64,000 nt of DNA from Myxococcota bacterium (GCA_963169045.1 CAUJDF010000014.1:124001-188000), one strand, 5' to 3'. Numbered from the stretch's first letter, positions 1-11,716 are shown. Notes: generated by a model not told the origin, from the letters alone. A program made the numbers and translations.

Positions 1-384
1 GCGCCGGCCGCCCCGATTGCGGCGGCGTCGGCCGAGCCCGACGGCGGGCCCGCCGAGCCCCAAGGGCCCTTCGAGGTGGAGCTCGGCCGGCACGTCATCC
101 ACCTGAAGGATCCCGAGCGCGGCCGCGTCCTGCGCGTCAGCCCCAAGCTCGTCGTCGACAAGCAGGTCACGGCGAAGGAGGTCCGGCGTCGCAAGGAGGA
201 GCTCGTGCGGATGATGTTCTTCCTCGGCAGCCACCGTGTCGCCGACGGGGCCGAGGGCACCGACGGCGAGGCCCGCTTCAAGGCCGACCTCATCGAGCGG
301 TTCCGCAACCTCGTACGCACCGGCCAGGTGCAGGACCTCGTCTTCGTCGAATACGAGGTCGCCGAAGCCCCGCCCGAGAACTGA
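1..384 (+). CDS. FliL-like flagellar basal-body protein, C-terminal part
   Basis: The reading frame is open from the window edge, so the true start lies upstream; the GTG at 76 falls inside the domain and is not the start. An Ala/Pro/Glu-rich linker (codons 1-22) leads into a fold that matches the FliL C-terminal domain: a strand of the type FEVELGRHVIHLKD, then LRVSPKLVVDK, a long helix, and the closing strand QDLVFVEYEV. FliL is a single-pass inner-membrane protein at the flagellar stator and affects motor torque. The N-terminal membrane helix expected for the family would be outside the window. No other flagellar gene is visible here, so the assignment rests on domain shape alone. A distant FliL-like protein with another role is possible. 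Confidence 0.6.
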   Translation, partial: APAAPIAAASAEPDGGPAEPQGPFEVELGRHVIHLKDPERGRVLRVSPKLVVDKQVTAKEVRRRKEELVRMMFFLGSHRVADGAEGTDGEARFKADLIERFRNLVRTGQVQDLVFVEYEVAEAPPEN

Positions 385-385
385 C

Positions 386-970
386 CTATTCGCGGCAGAG
401 GACGAAGAAGTTCGGGGTCTCCCGGTCCTCGCGGAAGGCGCGGCCGATGGTGACGCCGGCGCCGAGGCGGCGCATGAAGTCCTGCATGAAGCCATAGACG
501 AGGCGCTGGCGGGGTACGGTGTTCGGCACGACCTTCGGCCAGCCGGCGGGGGCGCGCGGCGGCACGAGGTTGTAGTCGATCACCGCGTCGCCGCGCGGAT
601 CGCCGGGCGTCTGCCGCACGATGAAGTAGCCGGGGCCGACGAGGTAGCGCGTGGGGCCCTCGTTGTAGCCCCAGAGCACCTGGCCCTCGCCCTCGGGCCG
701 GACGAAGCGCTTCTCGAAGCGCTTGAACGCCGGCAGCGTGTTGCGGCCGTAGTGGCGAACCGGCTGCATCGCGCCGACGTCGGACGGGACGAAGTCGTCG
801 AGCGTCGCCGCGCGGCCGCGACAGAGCGTCCACAGCCGCCGCTGCGCCTCGGCGTCGAGCGCGCGCGCCTCATCGATGCGGCGCGGGGGATCGAGCGTCT
901 CGAGCCAGGCGGCGAGCGCGTCAGGGTCGGCTCCCGGCGCCAGGATGCGGTCGCGCAGGGTCTGGGACAT
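386..970 (-). CDS. conserved hypothetical protein, 194 aa
   Basis: ATG at 970 is chosen because GAGGAGG lies 5 nt upstream on the minus strand; frames open further upstream belong to the preceding WD40 gene, whose last 50 bp overlap this start. The protein is soluble, with no signal peptide or membrane segment. It has an acidic helical N-terminus and a mixed alpha/beta body with conserved-looking blocks (RHYGRNTLPAFKRFEKRF, VLWGYNEGPTRYLVGPGYF, NFFVLCRE at the end). I do not recognise a named family. The overlap suggests it is cotranslated with the WD40 protein and the lysozyme lipoprotein, as the last gene of that minus-strand unit. It converges with the FliL-like gene 1 nt away, with no visible terminator between them. 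Confidence 0.75.
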   Translation of the reverse strand: MSQTLRDRILAPGADPDALAAWLETLDPPRRIDEARALDAEAQRRLWTLCRGRAATLDDFVPSDVGAMQPVRHYGRNTLPAFKRFEKRFVRPEGEGQVLWGYNEGPTRYLVGPGYFIVRQTPGDPRGDAVIDYNLVPPRAPAGWPKVVPNTVPRQRLVYGFMQDFMRRLGAGVTIGRAFREDRETPNFFVLCRE

Positions 971-1898
971 CGGGCCCTCCTCGTTCGGAGCGGACTCTAT
1001 CGATTCGGGCGCCCGTACGCACGTCCCAGATGGTGACGGCACCGTCCACGCCGCCGGCGAACGCGCGCTCGCCGGCGAGGGCGACGCCGAGGTGGCGTTC
1101 GCCGGGCGGGGCGAGCGCGCGCGCATCGAGGTGGACCGCGCCGTCATCGGTCGCGAAGAGGACGCGGCCGTCGGCGGCGGCGACGTCGATCACCGCCGGG
1201 CCCGCCGCGACGAGGACCGGTCCCGGCGCCAGATCGGCGGCCCAGCGCTTCACCGCCCCGTCGGCGCCGCCGCTGACGATGCCCGCCGCGTCCCAGGCGA
1301 GGGCGAGCACCCAGCCGGCGTGGGCCTCGACCTCGCCACGACTTGCGCCGTCGGCCGCGTCGCGGAGCACGATCCGCCCGTCGGCCCCCCCCGAGGCGAC
1401 CACCCGCCCGTCGGGGGACACGGCGAGCGCGAACGCCGGTCCCCGGTGGGCCGCGGGATCGCGCCAGACGGCGCCCGCCGCGCCGAGCCGCGCCACCGTG
1501 CCCTTGACGCCGGCGACCACCGCATCGTCCCCGAGCGGGCGGCCGTCGTTGAGGCGCTCGCTCTCGAGGCGGCGGCGCCACCGCTGCTCGCCGGCCAGGC
1601 TCCAGCGCGCCACGGTCCCCTCGCCGCCGGCGGTGAGCAGGTCGCCGTCGACCGCCGTCAGCGCGCGGACGGGCTCAGGGTGCGCGAACCAGCGCGCGCC
1701 GCCGATCACCGCGACGTCTCCCGACGCGTTGCCGATGGCCGGCCCCCCGCCGACGAGCGCGAGCGCGGTCACCGCGCCGCCGGTCGGAGGCGCGTCCGCC
1801 GGCGGCGGCGGCGCTTCGGTGCGCTGCAGCACGAGCGGCAGGATCACGACGGCGGCGACGCCGACGACGATCAGCAGCAGGCCGAGGCGGCGTCGCAC
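921..1898 (-). CDS. membrane-anchored WD40-repeat protein
   Basis: 325 residues from a GTG at 1898, four nucleotides after the stop of the lysozyme gene. No convincing Shine-Dalgarno is visible, so translational coupling is likely. Residues 3-23 are a hydrophobic anchor (LGLLLIVVGVAAVVILPLVL) followed by a Pro-rich linker. The rest is a beta-propeller of WD40-like blades, best seen in SVSPDGRVVASGGADG, GIVSGGADGAVKRW and AFAGGVDGAVTIWDVRTG. WD40 propellers are protein-interaction platforms; the single N-terminal helix would tether this one to the inner membrane. An earlier start is unlikely because the upstream frame is an Arg/Ser/Pro-rich shadow of the neighbouring gene. The partner is unknown. 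Confidence 0.75.
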   Translation of the reverse strand: MRRRLGLLLIVVGVAAVVILPLVLQRTEAPPPPADAPPTGGAVTALALVGGGPAIGNASGDVAVIGGARWFAHPEPVRALTAVDGDLLTAGGEGTVARWSLAGEQRWRRRLESERLNDGRPLGDDAVVAGVKGTVARLGAAGAVWRDPAAHRGPAFALAVSPDGRVVASGGADGRIVLRDAADGASRGEVEAHAGWVLALAWDAAGIVSGGADGAVKRWAADLAPGPVLVAAGPAVIDVAAADGRVLFATDDGAVHLDARALAPPGERHLGVALAGERAFAGGVDGAVTIWDVRTGARIDRVRSERGGPDVPDPARPHPGAGSRP

Positions 1899-1902
1899 CG
1901 GG

Positions 1903-3645
1903 TCAGCGACGGCGGCGGCGGGCGGCGAGGCCGGCCAGGGCGAACAGCGTGAAGATCGGAGCGCCGGGGGCCGCGGCGCAGCCGCCCTCGTACGCCGCCT
2001 CGCGGGTCGCCAGCGCGCCGGGCGGGAGGATGAGGCCGCCGTCGCTCTCGTCGGGCGCGGCGTCGGGCTCGAGCGGCTCCTCGCCGGCGTCGGGCACGGC
2101 GGCGTCGACCTCGATCGCGGCGGCGTCGGCGTCGATCGCGGCGTCGACCTCGCCCCCGGCGTCGGGGACCGCCGCGGGCTCGCAGCGCACCGACTTCGGC
2201 GATCCTTCGAGCGCCACGTCGCCGACGAAGGCGCGCACCGCGTGCGCCGCGCCATCGCGGAGGGCCTCGGGCCACGGCGCCGAGAAGCCATGGTCGCACG
2301 CGTCGCCGCATGGATCGGGGCGGCGCGCGTTCGCGGTCAGCGTGAGCGTCTCGGCGCCGTCATCGAAGTCGAGCCGCACCTCGAGCGCCTCGGCGGGAGC
2401 GTCGGGATCCTGCGCCCAGCCGGTGACCGCCTCGCAGCTCGCCTCCTCGAGCGCGCCCGCCGGCGGGCGGTCGCAGTCGCGCACCTCGGCCTTGAGCTCG
2501 AGGTAGTCGTCGCGCGGCCCGCCGGCGTCGGCGAACCACGAGACGCCCTCGGCGACGAGCCCGAAGGTCTGGTTGACCAGGCCCGGCCGGTTGCCGCGGA
2601 TGGTGAAGGTGAAGCGTGCTTCGGCGCCGGGAGCGGTGTTCGCCTCGGCCGCGGTGACGCGCGTGTCGCTGATCCAGCTCGGGTCGTGCAGGGCCGAGGC
2701 GCGGTCGCGCGGCGTCGGCGCGAGGCGCACGTTGGCGTCCCAGGCGTTCGAGCCGGTGTTGCGCACGCGGATCGTGCCCTCCATCGTCTCGCCGACGCAG
2801 AGCTCGATCGGCGGCTGCGCGGCGAGCGGGAAGGTCTGGCCGAGCGGCTGCCCGGCCCACTCGACGCCGACGCGCAGGCGGCCGAGCGCCTCTTCGGTGC
2901 CGTTGAAGCGGTTGACGTCGACGTTGCCCGAGATGCCGGCGACGCGGCCGCTGCTCGTGAACTGCCAGAAGGCCCAGTCGGCCCAGGCGTCGGCGATGTT
3001 GGGGCAGCGCGCGTTCGTGTACTGCGGGTGCCAGAGCAGGTAGTCGCGGAAGGCGCGGCTGTTGCCGACGTTGTCCTGCCAGAAGTACTTGCCGGAGTAG
3101 ATGATCGGCCGCACGCCGAGCTCGGCCTCGACGCGGCGGATCCAGCGCCCGACGCGGTCGACGATCGTCTGCGCGTTCTGGCCGTCGGTGGCCTCGACGT
3201 CGATGACCGGCGGCAGATCCATCTCGCCGTGCTCGCGGATGCGGGCGATCAGCAGGTCGGCCTGGTCTTCGGGGTCCTGGCCGGGGCGGAAGAACTGGTA
3301 GGCGCCGCGCAGGACGCGGTTGCTGCGCGCGCCGGCCCAGTTCCGCGCGAACTTCTCGTCGTGGTAGCGCAGGCCGTCGGAGACACGGATGAAGGCGTAC
3401 TTGACGCCGTCGCCGGCCACCGCGGCCCAGTTGATGTCGCCCTGCCACTTCGAGACGTCGATGCCGCGGACCGTCGCCCCGTCGGCGCAGACCTCGAGCG
3501 CCTGTTCGAGGACGCCGTCGTCGGGGCGGTCCCTGGTGCCGCGCAGGCCGTCGCCCATCGCGAGGTCCTCTCCGGGCGGCGGCGCGCCCTCACAGGCGGC
3601 CAGCACGAGCAACAGCAAGCAGGCTACGTGGCGGGTCGGCCTCAT
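1903..3645 (-). CDS. GH25-type lysozyme lipoprotein with MYXO-CTERM-like tail
   Basis: 580 residues. ATG at 3645 is preceded by AGGAGG; an in-frame ATG 21 nt upstream would disrupt the signal peptide. Residues 1-18 form a lipoprotein signal (LVLAAC, Cys18). Residues about 60-250 match GH25 muramidases, with the first active-site block GIDVSKWQGDINW (Asp63) and the catalytic DVE (Asp149, Glu151), followed by a WQFTSSG end block. A beta-sandwich with an NBR1-type Ig look follows (TGSNAWDANVRL), then a Cys-containing domain, a long Asp/Ala-rich linker, and a C-terminal Cys, hydrophobic helix and RRRRR. Family knowledge says it cleaves peptidoglycan glycan chains. Having both a lipobox and a C-terminal sorting-like tail is unusual. 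First gene of the unit with the WD40 and 194-aa proteins. Confidence 0.85.
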   Translation of the reverse strand: MRPTRHVACLLLLVLAACEGAPPPGEDLAMGDGLRGTRDRPDDGVLEQALEVCADGATVRGIDVSKWQGDINWAAVAGDGVKYAFIRVSDGLRYHDEKFARNWAGARSNRVLRGAYQFFRPGQDPEDQADLLIARIREHGEMDLPPVIDVEATDGQNAQTIVDRVGRWIRRVEAELGVRPIIYSGKYFWQDNVGNSRAFRDYLLWHPQYTNARCPNIADAWADWAFWQFTSSGRVAGISGNVDVNRFNGTEEALGRLRVGVEWAGQPLGQTFPLAAQPPIELCVGETMEGTIRVRNTGSNAWDANVRLAPTPRDRASALHDPSWISDTRVTAAEANTAPGAEARFTFTIRGNRPGLVNQTFGLVAEGVSWFADAGGPRDDYLELKAEVRDCDRPPAGALEEASCEAVTGWAQDPDAPAEALEVRLDFDDGAETLTLTANARRPDPCGDACDHGFSAPWPEALRDGAAHAVRAFVGDVALEGSPKSVRCEPAAVPDAGGEVDAAIDADAAAIEVDAAVPDAGEEPLEPDAAPDESDGGLILPPGALATREAAYEGGCAAAPGAPIFTLFALAGLAARRRRR

Positions 3646-3772
3646 CCCCCCCTCCTGGCGCTGCATTCTAGCGACATCGGAGATCCGTCACGGAAATCCA
3701 TCGCCGAGATGTCTCGGGCCGCGTCACGCCGGGCCAGGCGCGGCGGCATGCGCCTTGCGAACGTGCGGCCGC

Positions 3773-4729
3773 ATGAAATTCGAACCCCGCATCGTCACCG
3801 CCGCCCCCGAAACCGCAACCGCGCTCGTCCGCGACGTCGGCGCCCTCGAAGAGAAGGGCGTGCTGCGCAGCCGCTGGCCCTTCTGGAGGGCGTGGCGCGA
3901 GAAGGAATGGTTCTTCTCGTGCCTGCACGATCCGCAGGCCGGCGTCTACTGTAGCTGGACGTTCGCGCGGACGTTCTATGCGGAGACCTTCCGCTTCTGG
4001 CTGTGCGACCTGCGCACGGACCGATCGTGGCACCTCGACCGACGGATCTTGTTCGACCGTCAGCAGACGCCCGGGCACCTCGACCTGCGTTGGGCGAAGC
4101 GCGGCGCCCTCATCGAGTACCAGGGCGCCGGCGACGAGGCCGCCTTCTCGATGCGCGACGAGCGTTTCCGCGTCGACCTGGAGCTCGTGCGCCGATGGCC
4201 GTCCTTCGTGCGCCGCGAGAACCAGTTCGTATGTGATTACACGCTGTTGCACGACTTCGGAAACGAGGTGCGCGGCGCGATCGAGGTCGAGGGCGAGCGG
4301 TTCGCGGTCGACACGCGCCGCTGTTATACCGACCACTGCTTCGGGCGCGTCCCCTCGCGAACCGGCTGGCACTGGCTCGCGGTGCAGGACGAGCAGCTCG
4401 CGCTCGCGTCCCTCGTGAACTACGGGCCGTACGCGCAGCGATACACCCAGATGTTCGCCGGCGGGGAGTGGGTCCGCCTCGCGCCGGACGTGAACTTCGA
4501 CTACGACCCGCGGCGGCCGCTCGAACCCTGGCGTGTCACGTCGGTGGACCTGGACCTCGTCGCGCGCCCGGTGCGCCTGCATCCGGACCGCGTGCGCGTG
4601 CCGCCGTTCGTCGACATCCGGCACGACGAGCTCCACGTCGAGGTCGAGGGCCGCGTGCGCGTGGAGGGCCGCTGGCGCGCCGTCGGCGGCCTCACCGGCG
4701 TGATGGAGTCCCACCACGGCCGCTGGTGA
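3773..4729 (+). CDS. DUF2804 family protein
   Basis: 318 residues. The ATG at 3773 starts the recognisable homologous region; the ribosome site is weak. The sequence is rich in aromatic residues and predicted beta strands, with blocks WPFWRAWREKEWFF, CYTDHCFGRVPSRTGWHWLAV and GVMESHHGRW. These fit DUF2804, proteins of about 320-350 residues related in fold to the lipocalin-like AttH/CrtC group. Molecular role unknown. No signal peptide or membrane segment is seen. It is divergent from the lysozyme gene, with a 127-bp spacer, and its stop directly abuts the stop of the transporter on the other strand. Confidence 0.8.
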   Translation: MKFEPRIVTAAPETATALVRDVGALEEKGVLRSRWPFWRAWREKEWFFSCLHDPQAGVYCSWTFARTFYAETFRFWLCDLRTDRSWHLDRRILFDRQQTPGHLDLRWAKRGALIEYQGAGDEAAFSMRDERFRVDLELVRRWPSFVRRENQFVCDYTLLHDFGNEVRGAIEVEGERFAVDTRRCYTDHCFGRVPSRTGWHWLAVQDEQLALASLVNYGPYAQRYTQMFAGGEWVRLAPDVNFDYDPRRPLEPWRVTSVDLDLVARPVRLHPDRVRVPPFVDIRHDELHVEVEGRVRVEGRWRAVGGLTGVMESHHGRW

Positions 4730-6040
4730 TCACGGCACGCCGAAGAGGCGCAGCACCAGGGGGCCGGTCCATGTCACGAGCGCGGCGCCGGCGAGCATCA
4801 CCACGAGGCCGGGCACCAGCAGGTCCCGCGAGGTCACGCCGCCCTCGCCGTAGACCATCGCGTTGGGCGGCGTGCTGACCACGAAGGGCGCGCCGAGCGA
4901 GGTCGCCACCGCCACGAGGACCGCCGTGGACGGCGCGGGATCGATCTGCAGCGCGAGCGGGATCAGCATCGTCGCGGTGCCGGTGTTGCTCATCAGCGCG
5001 CTCATCGTCGCCGCCGCGAGCACGAAGACGAGCAGGCGGAGCGTCGCCGGCGCGGCCTCGAGGCCGAGGCGGGCGGTCACGGCGTCGACGAGCCCGGCGT
5101 GTTCGATGAGGCGGCCGAGGCCGATGCCGCCGGCGATGAGCAGCAGCGTGCCCCAGTCGATCTTCGCGAGGTCGTCGCGGGCGAGCAGGCCGGCGCCGAA
5201 CAGCAGGACGACCGCGGCGAGCGCGACGAGGGCCGCCGCGACGCCGTGGAGGGGCTCGGTGAGCCACGCGACGACCGTGACGCCGAAGACCACGAGCAGC
5301 CCACGGCCGGCCGGCGAGAGGCGCGCCGCGGGCGCGGCGGGCGCCTCGAACGCGCCGCGGACGCGGTGGCGCCGGACGAGGACGACGTAGGCGACCGCGA
5401 TCAGGCCGATCGCGAGCGGCACGCCGAAGAGCATCCAGGCGGCGAAGGTGATGTGGTGCTGCGCCTCGGCGGCGGCGATGGCGATGCCGTTGGGTCCCGT
5501 GCCGACGGGCGTGGCGAGGCCGCCGAAGTTGCCGCCCATCGCGATGGCGACGAGGACGGCGCGGCGGAAGGCGTCGTCCGGTGGGAGCGCGGCGAGCACC
5601 GGGCGCGACGCCGCGATCATCATCGCCGCGGCGGCCACGTTCGACATCCACATGGACAGCACGGCCGTCCCGCCCATCAGGAGGCCGAGGAGCCGCGCCC
5701 GCCGGCCCCGCGAGGCGCGCACGAGGCGCTGCGCCAGCGCCGCGTCGAGGCCGTGCCGGCGCGCGGCCACGCCGAGCGCGAAGCCGCCGAAGAACAGCGT
5801 CAGGACGGGGTCCGCCGACCAGGCGAGCGCCTTCGGCAGCGAGACGTCGGACAGGAGAAGGGGGCTCGCGAGCCACAGGATGACCGTGGGCAGGAACGCG
5901 GGCACCGCCTCGGTGAGCCAGAGCACGAGGCACACGGTGACGATGGCCGTGGCGCGGCCGAGGCGCGGCTCCGGCACGAGCGCGAGCGCGGCGGCGCCGG
6001 CGGCGAGGCTGAGGGCGACGGCGATCGGCGGGCGTCTCAC
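4730..6040 (-). CDS. SLC13/DASS-type sodium:anion symporter
   Basis: 436 residues and about eleven hydrophobic helices. Two inverted-repeat signature regions are visible: SNVAAAAMM followed by GGNFGGLATPVGTGPNGIAI, and SNTGTATMLIP followed by SLGAPFVVSTPPNAMVYG. In SLC13/CitT transporters these SNT-type motifs bind sodium and the carboxylate or sulfate substrate. The first motif reads SNV rather than SNT. The protein should import a di- or tricarboxylate or an oxyanion across the inner membrane; the substrate cannot be told from sequence. Length is normal for the family. It stands alone between the DUF2804 gene (stops adjoin) and the histidine kinase operon. Confidence 0.85.
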   Translation of the reverse strand: MRRPPIAVALSLAAGAAALALVPEPRLGRATAIVTVCLVLWLTEAVPAFLPTVILWLASPLLLSDVSLPKALAWSADPVLTLFFGGFALGVAARRHGLDAALAQRLVRASRGRRARLLGLLMGGTAVLSMWMSNVAAAAMMIAASRPVLAALPPDDAFRRAVLVAIAMGGNFGGLATPVGTGPNGIAIAAAEAQHHITFAAWMLFGVPLAIGLIAVAYVVLVRRHRVRGAFEAPAAPAARLSPAGRGLLVVFGVTVVAWLTEPLHGVAAALVALAAVVLLFGAGLLARDDLAKIDWGTLLLIAGGIGLGRLIEHAGLVDAVTARLGLEAAPATLRLLVFVLAAATMSALMSNTGTATMLIPLALQIDPAPSTAVLVAVATSLGAPFVVSTPPNAMVYGEGGVTSRDLLVPGLVVMLAGAALVTWTGPLVLRLFGVP

Positions 6041-6098
6041 GCGGCGCGGCTCCGGCGGTCGCCGGCGACCATAGCACCGGCGCGCCCGGCCGCGCGCG

Positions 6099-7253
6099 TC
6101 ACTCCTTGGGCGCGGGGGCGGGCAGCGCGAGGTAGACGGCGGCGCCCTGTCCGGGCATCGACTCGGCCCACGCGCGGCCGCGGTGGCGCTCGGCGATGGT
6201 GCGCACGGTGAAGAGGCCGAGGCCGTGACCGGGGAACTCGCCGGGGCGGTGGGCCTGGCGGAAGGCCTCGAAGACCTGCACCGCGTACCCCGGCGGGAAG
6301 CCGACGCCGTTGTCGCGCACGCAGCAGACGATCTCGCGATCGCGGGCCTGGCTGTGGACCTCGATGCGCGCTCCGGCGCGGCCGCGCGTGAACTTGAAGG
6401 CGTTGTCGATCAAGGCCGAGAGGGCGATGCGCAGCAGCGCGGGGTGACCTTCGACCTCATGCGGCGCGTCGACGACGACGGCGATCTCGCGCTCGGGCTC
6501 GGCCGCTCGGGCGGCGGCGATCGCCTCCCAGGCGAGCGCGTCGAGACGCACGCGCTCGCGGTGGAGCGGCGCGCGGCGGACCTCCGTGAACTCGAGCATC
6601 GCGTCGAGGATGCCGCTCATGCGATCCGCGGCCCGGATGACGCGCTCGAGGACGTCGGTGCCCGGCGCCCCGAGCGCGGGGGCGTGGTCCTCGAGCAGCA
6701 CGCCGGTCAGGCCGCCGATCGTGCGCAGCGCCGCCCGCAGGTTGTGGGAGGCGGAGTAGGTGAAGACCTCGAGCTCGCGGTGCGCCGTCTCGAGCTCCTC
6801 GAACTTCTGGGCGAGCTGGTCGGCGACGAGGCGCCGGTACTCGCGGTCGAAGCCCTCGCCGAGCGGCGCGGGGGCCGCGCGGCGGTCCTCGCCGAGGATG
6901 TCGGCCACGGTGCGCAAGAGCTCGGCGGGCTCGGTGGGCGACTTGAGCACGTTCACCGCGCCGCCGGCGACCGCCAGGGCGCGCACGCGCTCGTCGTCGT
7001 AGGTGCTCGTGCGGAAGACCACGGGCGTCGCGGCCACCTCGGGATCGGCGCGCAGCTGCCGCAGGAACTCGAACCCGTCCATCGTCGGCATCACGAGGTC
7101 GGAGATGATCAGATCGGGGCGCTCCTTGCGCACGCACTCGAGCGCCTCGGCGCCATCGGTCGCTTCGATCACGCGGTGGCCGGCGTAACCGAGCAGCGTC
7201 CGCAGGAACTGCCGGTTCGAGGCCCGGTCGTCGACGACGAGGATGGTCGCCAT
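6099..7253 (-). CDS. receiver domain-histidine kinase fusion protein
   Basis: 384 residues; ATG at 7253, two nucleotides after the stop of the upstream receiver gene. Residues 3-122 are a complete receiver: acidic pair at 8-9, phospho-acceptor Asp52 (SDLVMPTMDG), Lys104 (LKSP). A short coiled linker (140-165) leads to a HisKA-type helix with His170 in ASHNLRAALRTI, then an HATPase with N box DNAFKF, G1 DNGVGFPPG and G2 GHGLGLFTV. There is no membrane segment. This layout, a soluble kinase controlled by its own N-terminal receiver, is typical of relay or phytochrome-like kinases. It is the last gene of the phosphorelay operon and may act as the output or a feedback kinase. No DNA-binding output is encoded in the four-gene signalling block. 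Confidence 0.9.
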   Translation of the reverse strand: MATILVVDDRASNRQFLRTLLGYAGHRVIEATDGAEALECVRKERPDLIISDLVMPTMDGFEFLRQLRADPEVAATPVVFRTSTYDDERVRALAVAGGAVNVLKSPTEPAELLRTVADILGEDRRAAPAPLGEGFDREYRRLVADQLAQKFEELETAHRELEVFTYSASHNLRAALRTIGGLTGVLLEDHAPALGAPGTDVLERVIRAADRMSGILDAMLEFTEVRRAPLHRERVRLDALAWEAIAAARAAEPEREIAVVVDAPHEVEGHPALLRIALSALIDNAFKFTRGRAGARIEVHSQARDREIVCCVRDNGVGFPPGYAVQVFEAFRQAHRPGEFPGHGLGLFTVRTIAERHRGRAWAESMPGQGAAVYLALPAPAPKE

Positions 7254-7255
7254 CG

Positions 7256-7621
7256 TCAGCGCAGGAAGCCGTCGACGTCGGCCCCGAGCGTCTCGATCCG
7301 CAGAGGCTTGTCGAGGCGGCCGTCGAAGCCCGCGGCGTCGATGCGCGCGCGCTCGGCGTCGGTGGCGGCGGCGCTGAGCGCCACGACGCGGATGCCGGCG
7401 GTGCGCGCGTCGGCCCGCAGGCGGCGCAGCACCTCGCAGCCGTCGATGTCGGGGAGCTGCACGTCGCACAGCACGAGATCGGGCACGTCGCGGCGCGCGA
7501 GGGCGAGGCCGCCCTCGCCGTCGGACGCGGCGGAGGCCACGTGACCGAGCGACTCGAGGAGGTAGGTCACGAGGCGGCGCCCGACGGGGTCGTCGTCGAT
7601 GACAAGGATGCGCGCGCCCAT
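7256..7621 (-). CDS. single-domain response regulator (CheY/DivK type)
   Basis: 121 residues that form only a receiver fold: acidic cluster DDD at 9-11, phospho-acceptor Asp53 in CDVQLPDIDG, Ser83 (ALSAAA) and Lys105 (LDKP). There is no output domain, so it probably carries phosphate between the HPt of the hybrid kinase and another component, or acts by protein contact. It begins 3 nt after the small histidine kinase ends and stops 2 nt before the receiver-kinase fusion starts, so the three should be made together. Confidence 0.92.
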   Translation of the reverse strand: MGARILVIDDDPVGRRLVTYLLESLGHVASAASDGEGGLALARRDVPDLVLCDVQLPDIDGCEVLRRLRADARTAGIRVVALSAAATDAERARIDAAGFDGRLDKPLRIETLGADVDGFLR

Positions 7622-7624
7622 GGG

Positions 7625-8304
7625 TCAGCCCTCCGGCAGCGCGAGGGTGAAGACGGTTCCACCAGACGGCCCGCCGCCGACCTCGATCGTGCCACCGATC
7701 AGGTCGGCGAGTCGCGCCGCGACGTACAGCCCGACGCCGGGTCCCTCGCGATCACGGGTGGCGCGGACGCCGAGCGGCCCGAACGGCCGGAACAGGCGCC
7801 TGCGATCCGCCGGCGCGATGCCGGGACCGTCGTCGGCCACCGTCACGCCGCGGCCCTCGATCGAGAGTCGGACCGAGCCGCCGAAGCGCACCGCGTTGTC
7901 GGTCAGCTCTTCCACGATGCGCCGCACGAGGCGGGCGTCGGTCGCGACGGTCCCGGAACCCTGCACGTCGATGGGGACGCCACGATCGGCCGCCGCGTCG
8001 CGCGCTTTCGCCGCGACGTCCTCGAGCAACGCGCGCAGATCGACGGGGGCGCGCCGGTGGTGGAGCTCGCCGGCCTCGATCTGCGCGACCTCCACCAGCC
8101 GATCGATCAGGCGCAGCAGGTCGCGGGCGCTGCCGCGGATCGCGCCGAGGTGCTGCTCCTGGTCGGGTGTCAGCGGGCCGGGCAGTCGCAGCAGGAGGGT
8201 GCCGGAGAAGCCGAGGATGGCGTTCAGCGGCCCGCGCAGGTCGTGGGCGGCGCGGGCGAGCAGGCGCGACCGCTCGTCGGCGGACAGGTCGGCGAGGCGC
8301 TGGC

Positions 8305-8308
<4 letters not shown>
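7625..8308 (-). CDS. small soluble sensor histidine kinase
   Basis: 227 residues from ATG at 8308, with AGGAGG 5 nt upstream and an ATGA overlap with the end of the hybrid kinase. A HisKA helix with His22 ([14 protein letters not shown]) is followed by an HATPase domain: N box [12 protein letters not shown]1 DDGPGIAP, G2 [16 protein letters not shown]. There is no sensor or membrane region, so input must come from a partner. Being encoded between a hybrid kinase and a lone receiver suggests a fixed place in one relay. The frame stays open far upstream, but that stretch is the shadow of the hybrid kinase gene. Confidence 0.9.
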
Positions 8309-10767
<2,459 letters not shown>

Positions 10768-10771
10768 GGCG

Positions 10772-11716
10772 TCACTCCACCCGCGTCGCGATCCGCAGGA
10801 GGCTGGCGCTCAGGCGTACACCCTCGCGCTCGCAGGCGCGCGGGTTGACGACGAGGCGGGAGCGCAGGCCCTCGAGGTAGACGCCGGCGCACAGGCCGCG
10901 CTCCACGAGCTCGCGCCGGCCGGCGACGGTGAACACGCCCGCGCCGCGTGTGACGGCGGTGATGGCGGGGACGCGGTCGAGCAGCTCGGGCGAGACGAAG
11001 AGCACGGTGGCGCGCAGGCGGGCGACGAGGTCCTCGAGGCGCTCCGGGCTGCTGTAGGCGGCGGCGGTCGCGCGCACGGGCAGCGGGGCATCCGCGCGCG
11101 CGAGCGCGTCGACGAGCTCGAGGGCGCGACGCTCCGCCCCAGGCACAGCGCCGTCGAAGAGCACCGTGATGCGCAGCTCGGCCTCGTCGCGGTTGCGGTC
11201 GTAGAGGACGGCGCGCACGAGGACGGCGGCCTGGCGCTCCGGCGACAGCGCCCCGCCCTCCGGCGCCTCGATGCCGGTGACGACGGCACTGGCGCTGGCG
11301 CCGACGACGGTGACGACGCGGAGGCCGCCGGTGGACCCCTCGGGCACGTAGCCGATGGCGGACGTCGACGACTGCACGGTGTCGCGCATGAGCGAGGCGG
11401 ACGCCACCTGCCGCGGCGCGAGCGGCGCGCCGCGGATGCGCTGCTGCACCCAGTAGTTGGTGAACTGCTCCGGCGTCATGCCGAGCACGCTGCGGTCGAA
11501 GCGCTCGCGCGTCGGGTGGTCGGCGGGCAGCACGAGCGGCTGCCACTGGCCGGCGAGCGACGTCGGGCGACCGAGGTACAGATCGCGCAGGTCGTCGACG
11601 CCGACGCGTGACAGGCGTGCCTCCTCGGCGACCACGACGGCCACCCGATCGTCGGCGGCGGCGGTGGCGGCGCACAGCGCGAGCGCGAGCGCGAGGAGGG
11701 GGACGCTGGCGCGCAT
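10772..11716 (-). CDS. periplasmic PBP-like/YfiR-like (DUF4154) fusion protein
   Basis: 314 residues; ATG at 11716 overlaps the porin stop as TGATG. Residues 1-20 are a signal peptide. About 20-155 resemble the phosphate-binding PBP-like family ([27 protein letters not shown]). About 165-314 resemble DUF4154/YfiR, with [32 protein letters not shown], and the usual ending [23 protein letters not shown]. YfiR proteins are periplasmic and regulate inner-membrane signalling partners; PstS-like proteins bind small anions. The fusion is encoded just before the hybrid kinase, whose periplasmic domain is a natural partner. The ligand is unknown. Domain calls are by eye and moderately sure. Confidence 0.75.
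   Translation of the reverse strand: MRASVPLLALALALCAATAAADDRVAVVVAEEARLSRVGVDDLRDLYLGRPTSLAGQWQPLVLPADHPTRERFDRSVLGMTPEQFTNYWVQQRIRGAPLAPRQVASASLMRDTVQSSTSAIGYVPEGSTGGLRVVTVVGASASAVVTGIEAPEGGALSPERQAAVLVRAVLYDRNRDEAELRITVLFDGAVPGAERRALELVDALARADAPLPVRATAAAYSSPERLEDLVARLRATVLFVSPELLDRVPAITAVTRGAGVFTVAGRRELVERGLCAGVYLEGLRSRLVVNPRACEREGVRLSASLLRIATRVE

Noticed and set aside
4692-6077. Alternative minus-strand frame over the SLC13 transporter
   Set aside because: Arg/Pro-rich with no membrane helices; the overlapping frame shows transporter motifs.
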